This document shows positions 8,036-18,387 of a stretch of 64,000 nt of DNA, in pieces. The notes under the pieces are model-generated. The model searched no databases, had not been told where the DNA came from, and saw only the letters and a program-made list of their open reading frames with translations. The stretch lies in NCBI GenBank assembly GCA_017554745.1, contig JAFZHS010000015.1, forward strand, positions 1-64,000, in the 5' to 3' direction. This stretch comes from Clostridiales bacterium. GTDB taxonomy: Bacteria; Bacillota; Clostridia; Saccharofermentanales; Saccharofermentanaceae. A program made the translations under genes and the position numbers. Numbering within the stretch: position 1 is the stretch's first letter; the number at the start of each line of letters is the position of its first letter.

Positions 8036-8974
8036 ATGGAGAGCTTTTCCGCAATCAAGAAAAGAATGAAGAGCGTCAATGACATTAGCCAGATGACTAA
8101 TGCCATGCAGCTTGTCTCAAGCGCGAAAATGCGCCGCTCCCAGCTCCTTCACGAATCGATGTACCCGTTCGTTTCTTTCTGCGTTGAATCAATGCAGGAG
8201 ATGATCAGAAACAACGAGCACCTCGATAACCCTTTCTTCGTTCTTGAGCAGAAGCAGGAAGGCGAGACCTGGAAGATAGGTTACTACGTTCTTTCAGGTG
8301 ACCAGGGCCTCGCAGGCGCTTACAACAATAACATGGTAAGGATCACGGAAGACCACGTAAGGACCAAGATCCTCGAGAATACACAGAAGAATGTATCCAC
8401 CACTTATGAGCTCAATGTTTTCGGGCGTTTGGCAAGAGAAAAGCTCATAAAGAACGGATATAACGTTAATTCGAAATTCTCGTTCCCGATCACGGAGCCT
8501 ACATACTTTGATGCAAGACAGGTTAGTGCGATCATGAGGCACCGCTTCCTTAACGGCGACTTTGATCTGGTCTATCTCCTGTACACGCACATGCAGTCTT
8601 CCATCAAGATGGAGCCTGTTGCGTTAAGACTTCTTCCAGTAGATACGAAGTCCATCTCAAGAGTCCTTCCGGACCAGCTGGACGATGCGGGAATGGCTAT
8701 GCTCTCAGGCGCTGATATCGAATATTTCCCGGATTCAGGTGCGGTATTCAATTACCTCATCGATTCATATACGAACGCAATGGTTTACGGTGCCATGGTC
8801 GATGCTTTCGCAAGTGAGCAGACGGCAAGACTTACCGCGATGGAGAATGCGACAGACAACGCAGAAGAAATGATGAAAAAACTTGAGCTCATGAGCAACC
8901 GTGCCCGTCAGGCAAAGATCACTACGGAACTGACGGAGATCGTCAACGGCGCTCAGCAGGCAGAGAAGATGTGA
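8036..8974 (+). CDS. atpG: ATP synthase F1 subunit gamma
   Basis: Central rotor shaft. The 312-residue protein opens with the family block IKKRMKSVNDISQMTNAMQLVSSAKMRR and closes with NRARQAKITTELTEIV, the two helices that form the coiled-coil axle. It is somewhat longer than the usual ~290 residues. The ATG at 8036 was chosen over an upstream in-frame TTG inside alpha, because it directly begins the conserved N-terminal helix and has AGAGGAA upstream. Only four bases separate it from the alpha stop. Confidence 0.94.
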   Translation: MESFSAIKKRMKSVNDISQMTNAMQLVSSAKMRRSQLLHESMYPFVSFCVESMQEMIRNNEHLDNPFFVLEQKQEGETWKIGYYVLSGDQGLAGAYNNNMVRITEDHVRTKILENTQKNVSTTYELNVFGRLAREKLIKNGYNVNSKFSFPITEPTYFDARQVSAIMRHRFLNGDFDLVYLLYTHMQSSIKMEPVALRLLPVDTKSISRVLPDQLDDAGMAMLSGADIEYFPDSGAVFNYLIDSYTNAMVYGAMVDAFASEQTARLTAMENATDNAEEMMKKLELMSNRARQAKITTELTEIVNGAQQAEKM

Positions 8975-8981
8975 GGAATAA

Positions 8982-10430
<1,449 letters not shown>

Positions 10431-10438
10431 TCCTGTCT

Positions 10439-10945
10439 ATGGCTGAACACGTTAACCACAAGATTAATCTTTTGATCGTTACCCCTTATGAAGATTTTTT
10501 CGAGGGGATGGTTGACAGTGTAAGGATCCCGACAAGCGACGGCGAGTTCGGCTTCATGGCAGGGCATACGCCTTTTATTGCAGCGTTAGAGCCCGGTGCC
10601 TGCGCGCTCACGAACAACGGCAAGACAAAGTACTGCATGCTTTCTGAAGGCTACTGCGAGATCAGCGGAATGCTTGCCCTTATCGTTTGCAACTCTGCAG
10701 AATGGCCTGAGAATATGCGTCTTCACAGAATCGTCAGAGCTTATAACGCAGCTTTGGATGAACTGAAGACCCACCAGGACAAGAACGGAAGACCGGTCTT
10801 TTTTGAAGACAGCATCGCGAAAGGAAAAAGAGCTCTCGCAAGAATGAAGTTCATCGAGCGTTACGGCACTGATGCCCAGAGAGAAAGACTCGCAAACTAT
10901 AAGAAAACTGATTTCCCCGGCGGCGTTATTCCGCGGTTGCAGTAA
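10439..10945 (+). CDS. atpC: ATP synthase F1 subunit epsilon, with a C-terminal extension
   Basis: Epsilon binds the foot of gamma and couples rotation to the c-ring. Residues 8-90 form the usual beta sandwich (VTPYEDFFEGMVDSVRIPTSDGEFGFMAGHTP). The protein is 168 residues, longer than the usual ~135. After the helical region it adds a basic, arginine-rich tail. No clear ribosome site precedes the ATG, so translation is probably coupled to atpD. Last gene of the atp set. Confidence 0.9.
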   Translation: MAEHVNHKINLLIVTPYEDFFEGMVDSVRIPTSDGEFGFMAGHTPFIAALEPGACALTNNGKTKYCMLSEGYCEISGMLALIVCNSAEWPENMRLHRIVRAYNAALDELKTHQDKNGRPVFFEDSIAKGKRALARMKFIERYGTDAQRERLANYKKTDFPGGVIPRLQ

Positions 10946-10954
10946 GCAGGTTTT

Positions 10955-12154
10955 ATGCAGACTAGAAAAGGCATATCCGTATTAGGTTACGGATGCATGA
11001 GATTTTCCTCCAAAAACGGCAAGGTCGATTTTGACAAGGCCGATAAAGAGTTCATGCGCGCGTATGAGCTCGGTGTCAACTATTTCGATACGGCATATAT
11101 CTATCCGGGCAACGAAGAGATCGTCGGCCGGATAATCGAGAAGAACAATATAAGAGACAAGATCAATCTTGCGACCAAACTTCCCCAGTATCTGGTAAAG
11201 AACAGGGCGGCACTGGACAAATACTTCGATGAAGAATTAAAGCGCCTCAGGACTGATTATATTGACTATTACCTGATGCATCACATGACCGACCATACCC
11301 AGTGGGAGAAGCTGGAATCTCTCGGCATCAGGGAATGGATCGCCGAGAAGAAAGCCGAAGGCAAGATCCGCCATGTAGGTTTCTCATTCCATGGAACAAC
11401 AGAAGAATTCCTTCAGATACTTAACGCTTACGATTGGGAGATGTGCCTCGTCCAGTATAACTATGTAGATGAGAATACCCAGGCAGGAAAGGCCGGTGTT
11501 CATGCGGCAGCCGAAAAGGGCATCCCGGTAATGATCATGGAGCCCTTGAGAGGCGGCAAGTTAGTAGACCTTCTGCCTGAAAAAGCCAAGCAGAAGATAG
11601 CCGAAGATCCTCACGGCTGGTCACCTGCAGAATGGGCTTTCCGCTGGCTCTGGAATCAGGAAGACGTAACCTGCGTTTTGTCCGGCATGAATTCCATTGA
11701 GATGATCGAAGAAAACTGCCGCATCGCAAGCGAAGCGCAGGCAGGTTCCTTTACAGACGAAGAACAGCAGTTCCTCAGCGGCATTAAGCAGATAATACTC
11801 GATACCACCAAGGTCAACTGCACCGGCTGCAGATACTGCATGCCGTGTCCCAAAGGTGTTAATATCCCGGGCATTTTCTCCTGCTACAACCACATGTATT
11901 CCGAGGGCAAGCGTTCAGGCAGACTGGAGTACTTCCAAACGATAGCTTTGAGGATCGATCCCTGCGATGCATCACTTTGTATTAAGTGCGGAAAATGCGA
12001 ACAGCATTGCCCTCAGAGCTTACCGATCAGAGAAAAACTGGTCGAAGCGGATAAAGCTCTCAATCCGCCTTTTGTTAAGGCTTACAATAAGCTTGCAAAG
12101 AGAGTCATGGTAGGGAAGAAGGGCAATAAAGACAAGAATACTCAGATATCATAA
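10955..12154 (+). CDS. Aldo/keto reductase with C-terminal 4Fe-4S ferredoxin domain
   Basis: Cytosolic oxidoreductase, substrate unknown. Residues 1-280 are an aldo/keto reductase barrel with the catalytic set Asp and Tyr in YFDTAYIYPG, Lys in NLATKLP and His in LMHHM. The C-terminal ~110 residues carry two cysteine clusters, CTGCRYCMPCP and CIKCGKCEQHCP, each fitting a 4Fe-4S centre. This architecture is common in anaerobic Clostridia and suggests electron transfer with ferredoxin-like partners. It begins nine bases after atpC and may be read with the atp operon. Its 3' end overlaps the 3' end of the opposing gene by 13 bases. Confidence 0.88.
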   Translation: MQTRKGISVLGYGCMRFSSKNGKVDFDKADKEFMRAYELGVNYFDTAYIYPGNEEIVGRIIEKNNIRDKINLATKLPQYLVKNRAALDKYFDEELKRLRTDYIDYYLMHHMTDHTQWEKLESLGIREWIAEKKAEGKIRHVGFSFHGTTEEFLQILNAYDWEMCLVQYNYVDENTQAGKAGVHAAAEKGIPVMIMEPLRGGKLVDLLPEKAKQKIAEDPHGWSPAEWAFRWLWNQEDVTCVLSGMNSIEMIEENCRIASEAQAGSFTDEEQQFLSGIKQIILDTTKVNCTGCRYCMPCPKGVNIPGIFSCYNHMYSEGKRSGRLEYFQTIALRIDPCDASLCIKCGKCEQHCPQSLPIREKLVEADKALNPPFVKAYNKLAKRVMVGKKGNKDKNTQIS

Positions 12155-12795
12155 GGCGAATAAGCAGCAACAGTATTAGTACTGGTATTAAGTTTTGTTT
12201 CTTGCTCTAAAATCACTATATCTTTTTCAAGAATCTCTTCGTTAAACCTCAAAACATCGGCAAACATTTTAATCAAGAAGGATTCATAGTATTTACTTGA
12301 GTAATCCGGATAAGCGTAATACATATAATCCGTTGCATAGTGATAATTCACTTGTTCATATTCGTCATATTCATGCGTTTTTTTACCGAGCTGAATCTCG
12401 TTCTTAAGCAATTCTGCATAGACTGAAGGTGTCTTGTGATCGTAGAAACAAAGTTTAGTCCCATCTGATTTTTCATAGTCATTAACTTCATTGACCGGGA
12501 AAAAGCCACGGTTTACAAAACTTCCTTCCGGCAGATCTTTCAGCATGATTTTCTTTAGAGGCACATGATATCTCTTGTTCTTCCTTTTATCTCCGTCACA
12601 TTCAAACTCTTTATAAAGCTCTTCGCTAAACTCACTATCAGTCACTTCAACTATCTCACAATCGAAACGGTGCAGTGTGTCATAAGTTCTGTTGATTATA
12701 GGTTTTAGCTTGCCTGATTCGTTGAAAGGACCAAGCGGATAGATCATGTTTTCTTTTTTGTATCCTAAGTAGTATGCGTATTGATAAGCACCCAT
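12142..12795 (-). CDS. Uncharacterised protein at the end of the Tad operon
   Basis: I do not recognise this 217-residue protein. It is very rich in tyrosine and charged residues (for example NYHYATDYMYYAYPDYSSKYY around 150-172) and has no signal peptide or membrane helix. It starts 16 bases after the FHA gene stop with a clear AGGAGG ribosome site, so it is the last gene of the minus-strand Tad operon. It could be a pilus accessory factor or an unrelated passenger. Its base composition is visibly more AT-rich than the aldo/keto reductase gene it converges on. It is certainly a real ORF by ribosome site and operon position. Confidence 0.7.
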   Translation of the reverse strand: MGAYQYAYYLGYKKENMIYPLGPFNESGKLKPIINRTYDTLHRFDCEIVEVTDSEFSEELYKEFECDGDKRKNKRYHVPLKKIMLKDLPEGSFVNRGFFPVNEVNDYEKSDGTKLCFYDHKTPSVYAELLKNEIQLGKKTHEYDEYEQVNYHYATDYMYYAYPDYSSKYYESFLIKMFADVLRFNEEILEKDIVILEQETKLNTSTNTVAAYSPYDI

Positions 12796-12810
12796 TTTAT
12801 TCCTCCTAAA

Positions 12811-14136
12811 CTAAATGATTTTTGCTTTGGTTATGTTTTCTATGGCAAATCGAAATGTGATATTTCCTACTGTTATTTTCTGTCCCGACTTGATCTCATA
12901 ACTTTTTCCATTTTCTATCGGAGAGTCTTCAATATATGTTTTGCCCGTTCCTTTTGTCGGTTCCAGATAGAAGGATCCGTTATTTTGTCTGATCACTGCG
13001 TGAAGCGGAGATATCAACGGGTCAACAAGGACTATATCGGACAAAAAACAGTCAGAACCGATATACGTCTCGTCTAAATAGACTGAATAATCGTGATTGA
13101 TACCTTTGTGATCACTTGTCAAAGTAAGTTTTCCTGAAGTTAGCGGATGATACTGTTTTTGAATCGGTTTATCGGAATGACTTGATTCGCTTTTTGTGTT
13201 TTCTTCTGTATTATCGAAAAGGTCATTTTCAGATTGAAAAGAACTGTCTGAGAAAAGGATCGAGCTTCGCTGCCTGGATTTTTCATGAGTGATTTCCATC
13301 TGGATGCTTTCTTTGTGCTTTTTCTGCGCCTTTAGTACGTTGACCAGAATGATAAAAGAAAGCAAGAACAAAAAGATGCAGGTCAAATACAATCCGCCGA
13401 TCATTGAAAATACGGATATCAGTGCTGACAGACCTGAGAGAAGAAGATCCTTTTCGGATTTTGACAGCGATTTTAACTGCTTCGGAAGAAACTGATCAAA
13501 GAATGATTTTTCTTCTTTAGACTCTGTCTCAATAATTGTTTCTTCATTAGTGCCCCTGATCATGTCAACGGCTTTCAGGAACATTTCTTCATTGTTCTCT
13601 TTTACGCTGTAAACCAATGCGTTCTTCTCATCATCTGTTATTACGCTTTTGAAGTAATCGCAGCTTAAGAGTTTCTCCAATCGCAATGCGTCTAAAGATG
13701 ACAGACACAATTCTTCGGGTTTGCTCTTTACCGGGAGGCAGCACAGCTTAATGGATATGCCTTCCGGATCAGTGAAGACCATCTCAGGTTCTAAAACAAG
13801 ACAAGATGGTGAGATGAGGTTATCCAGCAGTTTGATGAAAGTATAAAAAAGGTCCCCGACGGATCTGCGTCTCAGGCTTAGATTTTTAGATTCCTTTTTG
13901 TGTGAGGCGGTTTTGTTATGCGGAGAAAATACGGAAAACTCCGCATCTGTTATCGGTAAAAAGCCTGAGAATTCGAAGTAACACATTGCTCCGGATCCTA
14001 TCTGTTCGGTAACGGGTGTAAGGTAGAAGTCTGATTTATTGCCGGCAATTACCTCTTCGGCATAAGTGCATAATCTATCCGGACTGTCAAACTTCTCTGT
14101 GGCGAAATATCCGAAGGGGCCCCTTTTTATTTGCAT
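12811..14136 (-). CDS. FHA-domain membrane protein of the Tad locus (DUF6382-like)
   Basis: A 441-residue protein with three parts. Residues 1-215 are a soluble N-terminal domain similar to one I recall as DUF6382 from clostridial Tad loci. Two membrane helices lie at about 238-280, and after a polar serine-rich linker there is a C-terminal FHA domain at about 355-435. The FHA domain shows YIGSD, DIVLVD and the SPLHAVI core that reads phosphothreonine. FHA proteins in secretion and pilus loci usually link assembly to Ser/Thr phosphorylation; the kinase is not in the window. The DUF assignment is from memory and needs a profile search. Confidence 0.75.
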   Translation of the reverse strand: MQIKRGPFGYFATEKFDSPDRLCTYAEEVIAGNKSDFYLTPVTEQIGSGAMCYFEFSGFLPITDAEFSVFSPHNKTASHKKESKNLSLRRRSVGDLFYTFIKLLDNLISPSCLVLEPEMVFTDPEGISIKLCCLPVKSKPEELCLSSLDALRLEKLLSCDYFKSVITDDEKNALVYSVKENNEEMFLKAVDMIRGTNEETIIETESKEEKSFFDQFLPKQLKSLSKSEKDLLLSGLSALISVFSMIGGLYLTCIFLFLLSFIILVNVLKAQKKHKESIQMEITHEKSRQRSSILFSDSSFQSENDLFDNTEENTKSESSHSDKPIQKQYHPLTSGKLTLTSDHKGINHDYSVYLDETYIGSDCFLSDIVLVDPLISPLHAVIRQNNGSFYLEPTKGTGKTYIEDSPIENGKSYEIKSGQKITVGNITFRFAIENITKAKII

Positions 14137-14189
14137 ACTGGTGTTCCTTAAAATGTGAATTCAAAAGTCAAAAACGTGAGGATTAAGTA

Positions 14190-14360
14190 TCAGAAAGCTG
14201 ATGCGATCTTAGAATCATCGAAGCAGAAGTTCATTACCTTCTGACCATATTCAGTAATTCCTGCTCTGAAGATCAATGCTAATGAGACGAGTACCGCGAT
14301 GATGATTACGATCTCAACGGTTCCCATGCCTTTCTTGCTATGTAGCGATTTTTCTCTCAT
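14190..14360 (-). CDS. Flp1-family type IVb pilin (56 residues)
   Basis: This short gene encodes a 56-residue prepilin that starts MREKSLHSKKG. A basic leader ends in glycine and is followed by MGTVEIVIIIAVLVSLALIF. That gives the prepilin-peptidase signature: Gly at -1, Glu at +5 and then one hydrophobic helix. It has an ideal AAAGGAGG site that overlaps the end of the preceding tadBC gene. It is most likely the main pilin of the Tad fibre. The prepilin peptidase that should cut it is not in this window. Confidence 0.85.
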   Translation of the reverse strand: MREKSLHSKKGMGTVEIVIIIAVLVSLALIFRAGITEYGQKVMNFCFDDSKIASAF

Positions 14361-14374
14361 AGTCTTTTCCTCCT

Positions 14375-15940
14375 TTATATGCCGAGAGAGATAATTGCGG
14401 GTGTCATGGCTACCATCAGGACACTGATAAAATCGAGTGTCATTGGTATGATCATTCCCAGTGCTTCACGTTCCTGTCTTTTGCGGGAAGCGTTCCTGCA
14501 AAGATTCCAACAGGACTGAGCCTGGAGATTCAGCATGTTTAATACTTCGGCCGTTCCGAGCCTTCCGTATCTTGCGATCAGAAGAAGCGCTGCCTGTGCT
14601 TCCGGTATCTGTATCCTTAGCGAGAACTTTTCTACGGCATCTGCTGCTGATACACCGCTTAAGATCATTGCCCTTAAGTTTTTTATCTCAAGTGACAGGC
14701 TCTTATTCTCACCGAAGGCTTTAGAGCAGATGGATATTGCTTTGGGAAGCTGCATGCCGGATTCAAGAAGTGTCGAAATAAGACACATGAACAATGGTAT
14801 ATCGCTCATAAGATCTTCGCGTTTGCGTTCGACATCTGTCCTGATCTCGTAACTGCCTAATATAAGGATCGTGACAGCGAAAGGTATCGCAAATACAGGA
14901 TTCTTTCCAAGACTCATCAGTATTGCGGCTCCAAGAAGCAGAGCTGCGGTACCGGTAAGGATCTGTTTTTTTAAATACTGTTCATAGGACAGATCCGGGT
15001 TTACGGAAAGCTCATTGAACAGTTCGTGCCTTGCGGTAATGAAGCCTGCAGGAAAGATCTTTTTGGTGAGTTTTGTCAGAGGTGTCTTAGGAATCTTGCT
15101 TCCTGAAGATATAGTCTGCGCAAGCTCGGATTTGAATGCTTTGCGGCCCTGTTCATGAGACATGTACCTGAAGAGCATCGCACACGCAACAACACAGATT
15201 CCGAAAGCTAATGCGAGAAGGGTAGAGCCTGTCCTCGTATTCCTTGCCATATCCAGATATTCTCTGCTCATGTAATTAAGGGCAAAGGTTACTCCGAACG
15301 GCATGGCACAAAGAATGGCGGCTTCTGCATTCTTTCCGGCATTAGATGCAGCGATCTCTCCCTGTACAGCATTAAGCTCCGAGAGCATCTGACATGAACT
15401 CCTGAGAATGGATAAGCTGTTGTTGCCTATCTCTCCTGAGATGGCCAATGCATGGAAAACGGGAACAGTCTCCGGAAAAGCCAGTTGCTGCGCAAAGGTG
15501 TTGAGTGACTCTTCAAGGCTTACATGCAGTTTCAGGTTATTCTCCAGATTGATCAAGGGCTTTAAGAGCATCGAGCGCTTACCGAATGTTTTCTCGATGA
15601 CGGGTCTTATCAAGAGCAATGACTTCTCTATCGAGTATCCGCTCGACACACTTGTGCAGAGCACCTGAAGCAATACAAGGATCTGTGTCCTCATATGCCT
15701 GTAGTTGTTCGAATATATCTTTTTCATGGCTTCTTTCCACGGGAAGAAGCTCAATGTGAGCGCTAGGATCAGTCTTACTAATTCAGATGAGATGAAAAGA
15801 CCTGAAGCAAAATACACCGCTGCTATAAAAAGCGGATATACCCATAGTGTTTTTATGAGAAAGGAAGAGAAAGTATAACTTTTCTTACGCGCGGTATTCC
15901 ATCGCGCTCTTGATATCTTCAATGCTTGCGATACGTTCAA
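14375..15940 (-). CDS. Fused TadB-TadC pilus platform protein (tandem type II secretion F domains)
   Basis: Inner-membrane platform of the Tad pilus. Two GspF-like domains lie in one 521-residue chain, the first at about 85-235 and the second at about 370-505, each followed or flanked by membrane helices. TadB and TadC are normally separate ~300-residue proteins. The best start is TTG at 15940, because a perfect AAGGAGGTGA site lies eight bases upstream; the in-frame GTG at 15949 overlaps that site. The start lies inside tadA, so translation is coupled. Confidence 0.82.
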   Translation of the reverse strand: MNVSQALKISRARWNTARKKSYTFSSFLIKTLWVYPLFIAAVYFASGLFISSELVRLILALTLSFFPWKEAMKKIYSNNYRHMRTQILVLLQVLCTSVSSGYSIEKSLLLIRPVIEKTFGKRSMLLKPLINLENNLKLHVSLEESLNTFAQQLAFPETVPVFHALAISGEIGNNSLSILRSSCQMLSELNAVQGEIAASNAGKNAEAAILCAMPFGVTFALNYMSREYLDMARNTRTGSTLLALAFGICVVACAMLFRYMSHEQGRKAFKSELAQTISSGSKIPKTPLTKLTKKIFPAGFITARHELFNELSVNPDLSYEQYLKKQILTGTAALLLGAAILMSLGKNPVFAIPFAVTILILGSYEIRTDVERKREDLMSDIPLFMCLISTLLESGMQLPKAISICSKAFGENKSLSLEIKNLRAMILSGVSAADAVEKFSLRIQIPEAQAALLLIARYGRLGTAEVLNMLNLQAQSCWNLCRNASRKRQEREALGMIIPMTLDFISVLMVAMTPAIISLGI

Positions 15941-17081
15941 GCTGTTCACCTCCTTTGTTCCTGTATAGTGTCTTAAGACGGTATTCGTGATCTTTAGGGG
16001 GCATGACCTCGCAGATCTCGTCTATATATCTTTTGCCTTCGCGGCTTCTCATGATGTGAAGTATTATGTTTATTCCCATTGAGACCTGTGTCAGGATCGC
16101 ATCGTAGGGAAGGCTCGAGCCTGACATTATCATGGCCGTAAGACGCTCCATCATCTCGAGACATGAATTGCTGTGCCCGGTACTCATAGACCCGGGATGT
16201 CCGCTTGTAAGGCAGGACAAGAGATCAGCGCTTTCTTTACCTCTGACCTCGCCGACAATGATCCTGTCAGGACGCATGCGGAGCGATGCTCTGATCATCA
16301 TGCCGATGTTGACTTCTCCTGAGCCGTCTGGTCCCGGAAGTCTTGCTTCCATGCGGACAAGGTTGTCTATTCCTTTTAAATTGAGCTCGGCTGAGTCTTC
16401 GATAGTTACTATGCGTTCGTTCCCGGGGATAAATCCGGAAAGGCAATTCAAAAATGTTGTTTTACCTGAGCCCGTACCACCGCATAAAAAGATAGTCCTT
16501 TTGTTGCGGACGCATTCAGCCAGAAACCTCGCTGCTTCTTCGCTTATGAAGTTCTGCCTTATAAGCGAGACGATGTCATGTGTGATGCCTGTGAACTTTC
16601 TAATGGTGACCGTAGTCTCACGCGATATCGGCGGAAGTACCGCATTAGCTCGTGAGCCGTCAGGAAGTCTCAGATCTCCTATCGGGTAAGCCTCGTTGAG
16701 CGGTCTGTTCTGATTGGCAAAGAAACAGGAGATGCATGTCTTCAGCGATTCCTCATCACGAAAAGTAAGATCAGACTTATACAGTTTTCCGCCTCTTTCG
16801 TAGAAGATCTTATTTGGCCCGTTTACCATGATCTCCGTGACAGTGGGATCTTCCATCAAAGGTTCGATAACATCTAATCTTCGAAGAGAATTGAATACGG
16901 ACTGGGCCATCTCGCGCTTTTGGTCCAGGCTCATTTTGTAATTCGTATTCTCGGTGATAACGTCGGATATTATCTCTCTTAGTTTCTCGTCAGACGGCTC
17001 TGATTCACCTGAGATAGTATTAAGGACGCAGTATGTGATCTGCTCTTTAATGTCTGCGGGATTGGCTTTGACGTTAGTCAT
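15885..17081 (-). CDS. tadA: Tad pilus assembly ATPase TadA/CpaF
   Basis: Cytoplasmic hexameric ATPase of the type II/IV secretion family that powers pilus extension, and in Tad systems retraction too. The 398-residue protein has the P-loop GGTGSGKTT at 201-209, the Asp box IVTIEDSAEL and the Walker B/His box region RIIVGEVRG and MSTGHSNS. The N-terminal domain contains the typical MVNGPNKIFYERGGKL. Its ATG overlaps the upstream gene by four bases (ATGA) with CAGGAGG upstream, and it overlaps tadBC downstream. Confidence 0.93.
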   Translation of the reverse strand: MTNVKANPADIKEQITYCVLNTISGESEPSDEKLREIISDVITENTNYKMSLDQKREMAQSVFNSLRRLDVIEPLMEDPTVTEIMVNGPNKIFYERGGKLYKSDLTFRDEESLKTCISCFFANQNRPLNEAYPIGDLRLPDGSRANAVLPPISRETTVTIRKFTGITHDIVSLIRQNFISEEAARFLAECVRNKRTIFLCGGTGSGKTTFLNCLSGFIPGNERIVTIEDSAELNLKGIDNLVRMEARLPGPDGSGEVNIGMMIRASLRMRPDRIIVGEVRGKESADLLSCLTSGHPGSMSTGHSNSCLEMMERLTAMIMSGSSLPYDAILTQVSMGINIILHIMRSREGKRYIDEICEVMPPKDHEYRLKTLYRNKGGEQLERIASIEDIKSAMEYRA

Positions 17082-17986
17082 ACGACCAGCCTCCTGTTAT
17101 CAAGTGAATCTTCCAAATTGTCTGAACCGTATGAATTACTCATATAGACGACAGATACTCTCTCTTTACCGAGGGTTTTCGTAAGCATGGTGATCAGGTC
17201 TTGTGCTCCGATATCCTCTTCAGCGCTTTTGGCTGGAAGGAGAATCGAGACTTTATCGCATGAGCATAGAAGTTCCGGAAGATCCTGGGTGCGGAATCCT
17301 TCTATTACTGCAAGAACATTTACAAACTGACTTTTTGAATGTGCCAGATCTGCTGCATGAGTGATAAGAGCTTTAGACCGTTCGATCCCTGCATCGTAAA
17401 CATCATCGTAGTTAGTAGTGCTGCCGGGCGTCAGGAAACCATAATCATCCATGTTGCAGTATTTGAGGATATCTTCAGGAACAAACTTCTTGGATCTGCA
17501 CGCATCCAGGAGGGAAGTCATATTGCTCCTGACAGAGCCTTTCCATAAAGCTCTGAGTTTGCTTGTGAAATCGAGTCTGACATTGAAGTCTGCGTCTTGC
17601 AGATCAGAAGAAAAATCTCTTATGAATCGGTCCCTTTCATCCGAGTAGACAAACGGAAGCACAGCGTACATCGATCCTGATACTGGTCTTATTCCGACCG
17701 GGGATTCTTCATTGTATTTGAGCAGTTGTATCAGTCTGGAACAATCGATGATACCGCTGTCTTCCGTAAGCCTAATGGGTGAGGTGGATGAATGAGGGAT
17801 ATCTGAAATGTTTATGTCGGCAGGATCGTAAATGACTCTGGTATATGTGCTGAACCGGTCAGCATAATCCTGCCTGTCAAGATAAGGATTGACTATGTAA
17901 GCATCAGGGTAAAAGCTGATAAGTCTCTTCTTAAGAAGCGAGTATAAGTATTCGTTTTTCTCGTAGATCTTTATAGTGAATGCCAT
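17078..17986 (-). CDS. Possible TadZ/CpaE-like protein, lacking a P-loop
   Basis: First gene of the Tad operon, 302 residues, soluble. By position and length it matches the TadZ/CpaE localisation ATPase found upstream of tadA. However, I see no Walker A motif, and only a loose Rossmann-type pattern near the C-terminus (VSILLPAKSAEEDIGAQDLI). It may be a degenerate TadZ that has lost ATP binding, or a different protein. It has an AAAGGGGG site before its ATG and ends in a four-base overlap with tadA. Confidence 0.55.
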   Translation of the reverse strand: MAFTIKIYEKNEYLYSLLKKRLISFYPDAYIVNPYLDRQDYADRFSTYTRVIYDPADINISDIPHSSTSPIRLTEDSGIIDCSRLIQLLKYNEESPVGIRPVSGSMYAVLPFVYSDERDRFIRDFSSDLQDADFNVRLDFTSKLRALWKGSVRSNMTSLLDACRSKKFVPEDILKYCNMDDYGFLTPGSTTNYDDVYDAGIERSKALITHAADLAHSKSQFVNVLAVIEGFRTQDLPELLCSCDKVSILLPAKSAEEDIGAQDLITMLTKTLGKERVSVVYMSNSYGSDNLEDSLDNRRLVV

Positions 17987-18025
17987 ATCGTTTTCCCCCT
18001 TTGAACAGTTTGGTTCTTAAGGCGG

Positions 18026-18073
18026 ATTGTAAGGCCCGAAGGCCTTTGATAAAAGCGACAAAATACGACAAAA
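18026..18073 (-). promoter_or_regulatory. Direct-repeat element and -10 of the Tad operon (shared with comEA)
   Basis: Read on the minus strand, TTTTGTCG-TA-TTTTGTCG occupies 18073 down to 18056. Exactly 24 bases later comes TACAAT (18031-18026), 39 bases before the first Tad gene. No good -35 exists, as expected for an activator-dependent promoter. A third, degraded copy lies one more 10-base step upstream (18076-18083). A small GGCC-TTCG-GGCC hairpin falls between the repeat and the -10. The same 18 bases and the same 24-base spacing occur before comEA. Confidence 0.55.
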
Positions 18074-18213
18074 ACCTACAAGCAAACGGGCCCTTGAAGC
18101 TGTTTTCGGAGGCATAAAAATATAATTAATATTATTAACAATTTGATGCTCCGGCTTGAAAAACCAAAACTTTTTTCGTGTTTAGCAGGCGGAAAATTGC
18201 CTTCTGATCGTGA

Positions 18214-18242
18214 TTGACAAAGCTGATTCGTATCAGTACAAT
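18214..18242 (+). promoter_or_regulatory. Sigma-A-type promoter of metK
   Basis: TTGACA at 18214-18219 and TACAAT at 18237-18242 are separated by exactly 17 bases, just upstream of the riboswitch. Confidence 0.88.
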
Positions 18243-18265
18243 CTTGTCGATACAATTTATAGTTC

Positions 18266-18370
18266 TTTGCTTATCAAGAGAGGCTAGAGGGACCGGCCCG
18301 TTATTATAGCCCGGCAACCGCGGAAAGCAGCGGTGCCAATTCCGGCAGGGAGACCTGAAAGATGAGGATC
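18266..18370 (+). promoter_or_regulatory. SAM-I (S-box) riboswitch controlling metK
   Basis: The conserved S-box blocks appear in order: TTATCAAGAGAGGC, GAGGGACCGGCCCG, AGCCCGGCAACC, GGTGCCAATTCC and a GGGAGACCTGAAAGATGAG end. Helix P1 forms between CTTATC (18270-18275) and GATGAG (18361-18366). When S-adenosylmethionine is bound, P1 forms and the downstream terminator stops transcription of metK, the enzyme that makes SAM, giving feedback control. Confidence 0.97.
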
Positions 18371-18387
18371 GTTTATTTCGAGCGCAG

